DNA of 16,529 nucleotides from Holdemanella sp. (GTDB lineage Bacteria > Bacillota_I > Bacilli_A > Erysipelotrichales > Erysipelotrichaceae): contig JABUSD010000294.1 of the NCBI GenBank assembly GCA_021442845.1, forward strand, positions 1 to 16,529. The letters are read 5' to 3'. The translations under genes were made by a program, and so were the position numbers. Positions within the stretch are counted from its first letter, which is position 1. Each line of letters begins with the position of its first letter. The notes under the pieces are model-generated. The model ran no database searches, had not been told where the DNA came from, and saw nothing but the letters and a program-made list of their open reading frames with translations. This document shows positions 13,061 to 16,529 of the stretch, in pieces.

Positions 13061-15323
13061 AGACTTTCTTTTCCTTTTCTTTCATGACATCTTCCAATTG
13101 TTTTTCTGGATCAAAAGCTAATTTTAATGGTTTTCCAACAATTTCATTTCGAACATCTCGTATTGAATATGTATTATACAACAAAGATAAATTTGGATTG
13201 TAATATGGATCTCCATGTTCTAATATGCCATTCCATTGGTTACTGAATGTCCTGATTTCATTGTTGAATCGTTTTATCTTTTCAATAGAATCCTCTAAAC
13301 CTCTTGATTTGGATTCATAATGATAGAAGGTAACATATGGATTGTAGATATTGACTCTTCCCATAGCTCTTACTTTCATACATAAGGCAATATCATTGAA
13401 GGCAACCGCTAAATCTTCTGGAAATCCTCCAACTTGATTGAACAATGATTTTTTCATCATTATACAGGCTGCAGTAAGCGCGGAGTAATTCTGTACACAC
13501 ATCGATCTGTGCATATAGGATTTTGCCTTCTCATGTAGTTCCCTGAAGGCATGCCCTGCAATTCCTCCACTTCCTACAATGACACCTGCATGTTGTAATG
13601 TATTATCATCATACAACAATCTTGCCCCTACAATTCCTACATTATCTCTTAGGGCATAATTGACCATCTCTGTAATAGAGCAAGGAGATATCAGTTCCAC
13701 ATCATTATTTAAGAACAATAATAAATCTCCCTTTGCATAAGGAATCGCAAAATTGTTGATAGCGGAATAATTGAATTCCCTTTTCCAGTAAATGACTTTA
13801 ATTGGAATATTCGAATTGAACTTACTGTTAATATCTTCATAATAGGCAAACGTTTTTGGATCGGTTGAATTATTCTCTACAACAATAAATTCCAGATTTC
13901 GATATTCTGATTTTTCAATGACAGAACGGATGCATAAATCTAAATCATCACTATGATCTTTTGTTGGAATAATAATAGATACAAAGGGAGCCTTCTCATC
14001 TGGCTTTTTAAATGTCGTATGATAATATCCTGCATCAACACCTCTTTCAACATCTTCATATGGAATATGCATGCGATCATAATGGGCTTTAATCGCCTTG
14101 ATGGCCACTTCTTCTTTTTCAACTTCCATCTGGTTCAATCTATGATACAGTACCTTTGGTATATGAATGACTGTTTCGGATGTAAACCAGGCTTCATGTA
14201 AGCTATTCATAGATGTATCCAAAAGACTTAATATACTATCATCTCCTGTATATTCTTTTAATTCTTTTCTTTCCTGTTCCGTTGCCTTTTCAAAACATCG
14301 TAAATAGAAATCATATTCTGAATTATATCCATTTACAGTTTCCATTAATTCCTTTTTAATAACACTTACACTTCCAATATAATTGAATGAACACAACAGA
14401 TCCATACTCATATCCGGTTTGAATAGTGGTTTTTCATCATGAAGTTTATCTTCATCCATATAGATGAACAATGCCTTTGGATTGTTGATGATTGTCTTTG
14501 TGATTTCATAGAAGGCCCATGCAGGAAAGATTCCATCTGCCTTACATAGAATTATATAATCCCCTTTTGCCTTCTTAAATCCTGCATTAATATCCTGATC
14601 TTTTACATATAGGAATTTACCTGGATTTTTAGATGCATAGGATGTAGCACAATTAGAACTATCAACGACAATGACTTCATAATTTGAATATGTCTGTTCT
14701 TCCAATGATTCAAAGAATGATTTAAGCTGTTCATCATTTGTATTATTAACTTGTACTAGAACTGTAAATAATGGACTTGATGGAAATTTTGTTTCTTTTT
14801 GTTCCATCAGCTGTTTTTTAGTTGGATTTGTATGTTTTAATAAGCGGATATATTTCTGTTTTTCATCATTTTCAGATATATCTTTTCTTTTTAATAATTT
14901 ACGAGAAAAGGCATCATATAGTGATGTCAATCCATCATCTTTTATAATATCTGCCATTAAGATCAGGTTTTCCTTATCGAATATGCCTAATACTTTCTGT
15001 GCAAGTCCTATTTTCTTAATGTTACGCTTTTGAACGCTTTTTTCATTGATGCGTATCTTTCGAACTGTATTCTTATCTTTCATCACAAGATAGCCATCCT
15101 GATCCTGTTTAAAAGGAATCATGAAGGCAAATCCGACTTCTTCTTCCACATCATATTTAATCGCAACATCGATTCTTGGTCGTGTAATAAAAGTATGATG
15201 TAATGGTTTTCCAGCTGTATCAATTATACTATATTCAATCTGTTCCGATTTAGATGGGATACACCATCCTTCGATGAATAATGTATTCTCTTTAAGACTC
15301 ATCGCTTCTATTCTATATCGCAT
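13059..15323 (-). CDS. Tandem family-2 glycosyltransferase with N-terminal beta domain
   Basis: This 754-residue cytoplasmic enzyme probably builds a cell-wall or surface polysaccharide. The first ~95 residues look like a small beta-sandwich with FIEGWCIPS and EEVGFAFMIPF. A linker follows, then a GT2-like domain at about 185-400 (FTVLVQVNN; YMDEDKLHDEKPLFKPDMS at 288-306). The second GT2 domain (about 445-700) has VSIIIPTKDHSDDLDLCIRS (448-467), LLLFLNNDVEL (534-544) and GARLLYDDNTLQHAGVIVG (566-584). In the first domain the aspartates normally found in the DxDD metal motif are replaced (ILCKADG, about 258-264), so it may be inactive. AGGAGGG lies before the ATG at 15323. It is a single-gene operon with its own promoter and terminator. 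The sugar donor is unknown. Confidence 0.9.
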   Translation of the reverse strand: MRYRIEAMSLKENTLFIEGWCIPSKSEQIEYSIIDTAGKPLHHTFITRPRIDVAIKYDVEEEVGFAFMIPFKQDQDGYLVMKDKNTVRKIRINEKSVQKRNIKKIGLAQKVLGIFDKENLILMADIIKDDGLTSLYDAFSRKLLKRKDISENDEKQKYIRLLKHTNPTKKQLMEQKETKFPSSPLFTVLVQVNNTNDEQLKSFFESLEEQTYSNYEVIVVDSSNCATSYASKNPGKFLYVKDQDINAGFKKAKGDYIILCKADGIFPAWAFYEITKTIINNPKALFIYMDEDKLHDEKPLFKPDMSMDLLCSFNYIGSVSVIKKELMETVNGYNSEYDFYLRCFEKATEQERKELKEYTGDDSILSLLDTSMNSLHEAWFTSETVIHIPKVLYHRLNQMEVEKEEVAIKAIKAHYDRMHIPYEDVERGVDAGYYHTTFKKPDEKAPFVSIIIPTKDHSDDLDLCIRSVIEKSEYRNLEFIVVENNSTDPKTFAYYEDINSKFNSNIPIKVIYWKREFNYSAINNFAIPYAKGDLLLFLNNDVELISPCSITEMVNYALRDNVGIVGARLLYDDNTLQHAGVIVGSGGIAGHAFRELHEKAKSYMHRSMCVQNYSALTAACIMMKKSLFNQVGGFPEDLAVAFNDIALCMKVRAMGRVNIYNPYVTFYHYESKSRGLEDSIEKIKRFNNEIRTFSNQWNGILEHGDPYYNPNLSLLYNTYSIRDVRNEIVGKPLKLAFDPEKQLEDVMKEKEKKV

Positions 15324-15358
15324 ATATTAGGAACCCTCCTATTCATGTAACACAGTTG

Positions 15359-15387
15359 ATTATATCTTTTCCAAATTATGATTTCAA
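15359..15387 (-). promoter_or_regulatory. Sigma-A promoter of the glycosyltransferase gene
   Basis: On the minus strand, TTGAAA (15387-15382) and TATAAT (15364-15359) are separated by exactly 17 bases. The -10 box lies 36 bases before the ATG at 15323. Confidence 0.78.
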
Positions 15388-15414
15388 TGAATTATGAAAT
15401 GGATATATAAAAGA

Positions 15415-15442
15415 AAAAGATGCATTCAATTTAGCATCCTTT
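15415..15442 (-). terminator. Probable terminator after the truncated minus-strand ORF
   Basis: Arms 15415-15423 and 15434-15442 pair over nine positions, with one U-G on minus-strand RNA, and enclose a 10-base loop. T-rich sequence (TTCTTTT) follows on the minus strand. It ends the 15467-15649 ORF. Confidence 0.62.
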
Positions 15443-15466
15443 CCATGATTAAGTAATGTGAATAAT

Positions 15467-15649
15467 TTAAAATAGATACTTATATTTTCTCATCTGCTCA
15501 CATAATATCGTTTTAATTCTTTGTCTTATCTCTAGGGAATACATAGAGATAGTTTCATTTTCTTCTTCCAATCCAAGAATCGTATAGATTTCCTTCGTTG
15601 TAAAACTGAAGTGGATATGCATTTCAAATAATTGTTCTGATATTTCCAT
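15467..15649 (-). CDS. 60-aa hypothetical ORF, probable remnant at the hairpin junction
   Basis: The frame starts MEISEQLFEMHIHF and runs to KYKYLF, with a predicted helix-rich, mixed-charge composition. I do not recognise a family. No ribosome binding site precedes the ATG. The sequence immediately upstream is the perfect inverted repeat at 15655-15694, and the open frame ends at a TAA inside that repeat, so a longer 5' part may have been lost. The gene-like evidence is an intact frame, a following terminator hairpin and lower-case composition like its neighbours. It could also be a spurious ORF. It is plausibly the tail of a gene cut by the same event that truncated the DUF4417 gene on the other side. 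Confidence 0.4.
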   Translation of the reverse strand: MEISEQLFEMHIHFSFTTKEIYTILGLEEENETISMYSLEIRQRIKTILCEQMRKYKYLF

Positions 15650-15654
15650 CTGCT

Positions 15655-15694
15655 CGTGAACTACTCCGACTTAGAGAAGTCGGAGTAGTTCACG
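15655..15694. repeat. Perfect 18-bp inverted repeat (hairpin) at a gene-truncation junction
   Basis: Arms 15655-15672 and 15677-15694 pair perfectly over 18 bp around the 4-base loop AGAG. No T-run follows in either direction, so it is not a standard terminator. Its right edge abuts the first homologous codon of a DUF4417 gene lacking its 5' end. The G+C of the stem is higher than the surroundings. It looks like a subterminal hairpin of an IS200/IS605-type element or a miniature derivative, but no transposase is in the window, so the identity is inferred. Confidence 0.72.
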
Positions 15695-16102
15695 CAATAT
15701 GATGGTGTAATTACACCTGATTGTTCTATGTTGATTGGACAATCAAAGTGTTTACAGGAGACAAATACATATTTTAATCGCGCTGTAGGATTTTACTTAC
15801 AAAAACAAGGTATTCCAGTAATTCCCAATATTAGGTGGAGCGATGAATCTAGTTTTGAATATTGTTTCTTGGGAGTGCCAAAAAACTCATTAGTCTCAAT
15901 TAGCACCCATGGTTGCATAAGAAGTAACCAACAAAAAGAAACTTTCAAAAAAGGATTAAGAGAAATGATAAAACGCCTTTCTCCAAAGGGAATAATAGTG
16001 CATGGTTTTATGCCTTCAAAAGTTTTTGATGAATTCAAAGATATTGTACCCTTTTATCGCTTTCCTAGCGAATATGAAGAAACTCACAAGGAGACACATT
16101 AA
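15695..16102 (+). pseudogene. DUF4417 family protein, 5'-truncated
   Basis: The 135 codons from CAA at 15695 read QYDGVITPDCSMLIGQSK and continue with the DUF4417 core. That core includes NRAVGFYLQKQGIPVIPNIR, then WSDESSFEYCFLGVPKNS and STHGCIRSNQQKETFKKGLR, ending near FYRFPSEYEE. DUF4417 proteins are usually about twice this length and occur mainly in phage and mobile regions; their function is unknown. Homology extends upstream of the first ATG (15728), which has no ribosome binding site. The preceding codons of the frame hit a TAG inside the hairpin at 15655-15694. The N-terminal half is therefore missing at exactly that junction. The stop overlaps the next ATG by one base (TAATG). Confidence 0.78.
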
Positions 16103-16293
16103 TGGGTACTGGATACAAAGGTGATTCATCAAGCACTACTGTTAGACATAGCGAAAGTGATGGTACAATAATAACATATAGAGAAGTTTCAAGTTCTGAT
16201 GGATCGCCAGCTGTAGATATAAACATCAAGAAAAGTACTGACTCATCAGGTGTTAAGTCTCAGAAGATACATTTTGTAAAGAAGAAGGAGTAA
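16102..16293 (+). CDS. 63-aa hypothetical protein, Ser/Asp/Lys-rich
   Basis: A small soluble protein of 63 residues beginning MGTGYKGDSSSTTVRHSESD and ending KIHFVKKKE. It is rich in Ser, Asp and Lys, with no cysteine, no hydrophobic helix and no repeat that I recognise. AAGGAG lies 8 bases before the ATG, a good ribosome binding site, and the start overlaps the DUF4417 stop by one base, so it is translated from the same message. No family is recognised. The setting is accessory or phage-like, and a role with the DUF4417 protein is only suggested by coupling. Confidence 0.72.
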   Translation: MGTGYKGDSSSTTVRHSESDGTIITYREVSSSDGSPAVDINIKKSTDSSGVKSQKIHFVKKKE

Positions 16294-16296
16294 TTT

Positions 16297-16529
16297 ATGA
16301 TTAAAAAAGATTATAGAATCAATATTACAATTTTAAATAATATTATAGGCAAGAAGTTAATAAAGTATAAATGCGATCCATTCGTATTTACTAATTCCGT
16401 TTATTCAATTGTTGGGATATATACTGATGACACCACTTATTGTGTTACAAACAAAATCCAGCCAATTGATTATTTTGGAGCAAATGAAGATGTAGGAATC
16501 TTTAACATTGAAGAATACAACGAAGAAGA
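16297..16529 (+). CDS. Hypothetical protein, runs off right window edge
   Basis: The frame opens at the ATG 16297 and continues for 77 codons without a stop to the window end. It starts MIKKDYRINITILNNIIGKK and includes KYKCDPFVFTNSVYSIVGIY. AAGGAG lies 6 bases upstream. Beta-rich, hydrophilic composition with two cysteines is seen, but no domain is recognised. It starts 3 bases after the previous stop, so it belongs to the same small-gene operon following the DUF4417 remnant. Confidence 0.75.
   Translation, partial: MIKKDYRINITILNNIIGKKLIKYKCDPFVFTNSVYSIVGIYTDDTTYCVTNKIQPIDYFGANEDVGIFNIEEYNEE

Noticed and set aside
15655..15694. The perfect inverted repeat as a rho-independent terminator
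   Set aside because: No T-run follows on either strand, and the repeat coincides with truncated gene ends rather than with an ordinary gene stop.
1..16529. tRNA, rRNA, CRISPR array or replication origin
   Set aside because: No cloverleaf, rRNA-like stretch, regularly spaced direct repeat or DnaA-box cluster was noticed when reading the window.

Overview
The window looks like a piece of a low-GC Bacillota chromosome, most probably from a gut Erysipelotrichaceae-type organism. The reasons are A+T-rich intergenic DNA, strong AGGAGG-type ribosome binding sites, consensus sigma-A promoters, a PTS/phospho-glycosidase system and many short hairpin terminators. The lineage is an inference from style, not from a marker gene. 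No rRNA, tRNA or CRISPR array was seen.

Left part (1-3843), all on the minus strand. First comes the N-terminal half of a sodium-dependent neurotransmitter-symporter-family (NSS) transporter, cut by the window edge. Next is an epimerase - phosphohexuloisomerase (SIS) - MgtC operon ending in a hairpin. Then comes a MarR regulator - histidine phosphatase - small DUF898-like membrane protein operon.

Centre-left (3844-7093). Divergent from the MarR gene is a plus-strand operon of PTS EIIBC, family-1 6-phospho-beta-glucosidase and a small ABM-fold protein. The divergent intergenic region has a textbook promoter and two 18-bp operators of the same form, TACATAG-N4-CTATGTA. One overlaps the -10 box and one lies just downstream of the start of transcription, which suggests local repression by the MarR protein.

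Centre (7079-9861), minus strand. An electrophile/aldehyde-response style operon encodes an aldo/keto reductase with a C-terminal 2x[4Fe-4S] domain, a MerR regulator with Cys52, an EamA-type transporter and a flavodoxin. Its promoter has the 19-bp spacer and GAGTTAACTC dyad typical of MerR-activated promoters. Just upstream lies a small 71-codon gene broken by a one-base frameshift in a six-T run.

Centre-right (9833-13000), minus strand. A translationally coupled module encodes a five-TM protein with a DERQ motif, a 66-aa XRE regulator, an ABC ATPase and a large ABC permease. This is a typical Bacillota self-regulated exporter cassette.

Right part (13031-16529). A 754-aa tandem-domain family-2 glycosyltransferase is followed by an accessory zone. 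In that zone a perfect 18-bp inverted repeat sits exactly at the broken 5' end of a DUF4417 gene and directly upstream of a 60-codon minus-strand ORF that looks truncated. Two small unrecognised plus-strand genes follow, the second running off the window. This hairpin junction is the clearest sign of a mobile-element or rearrangement boundary here.
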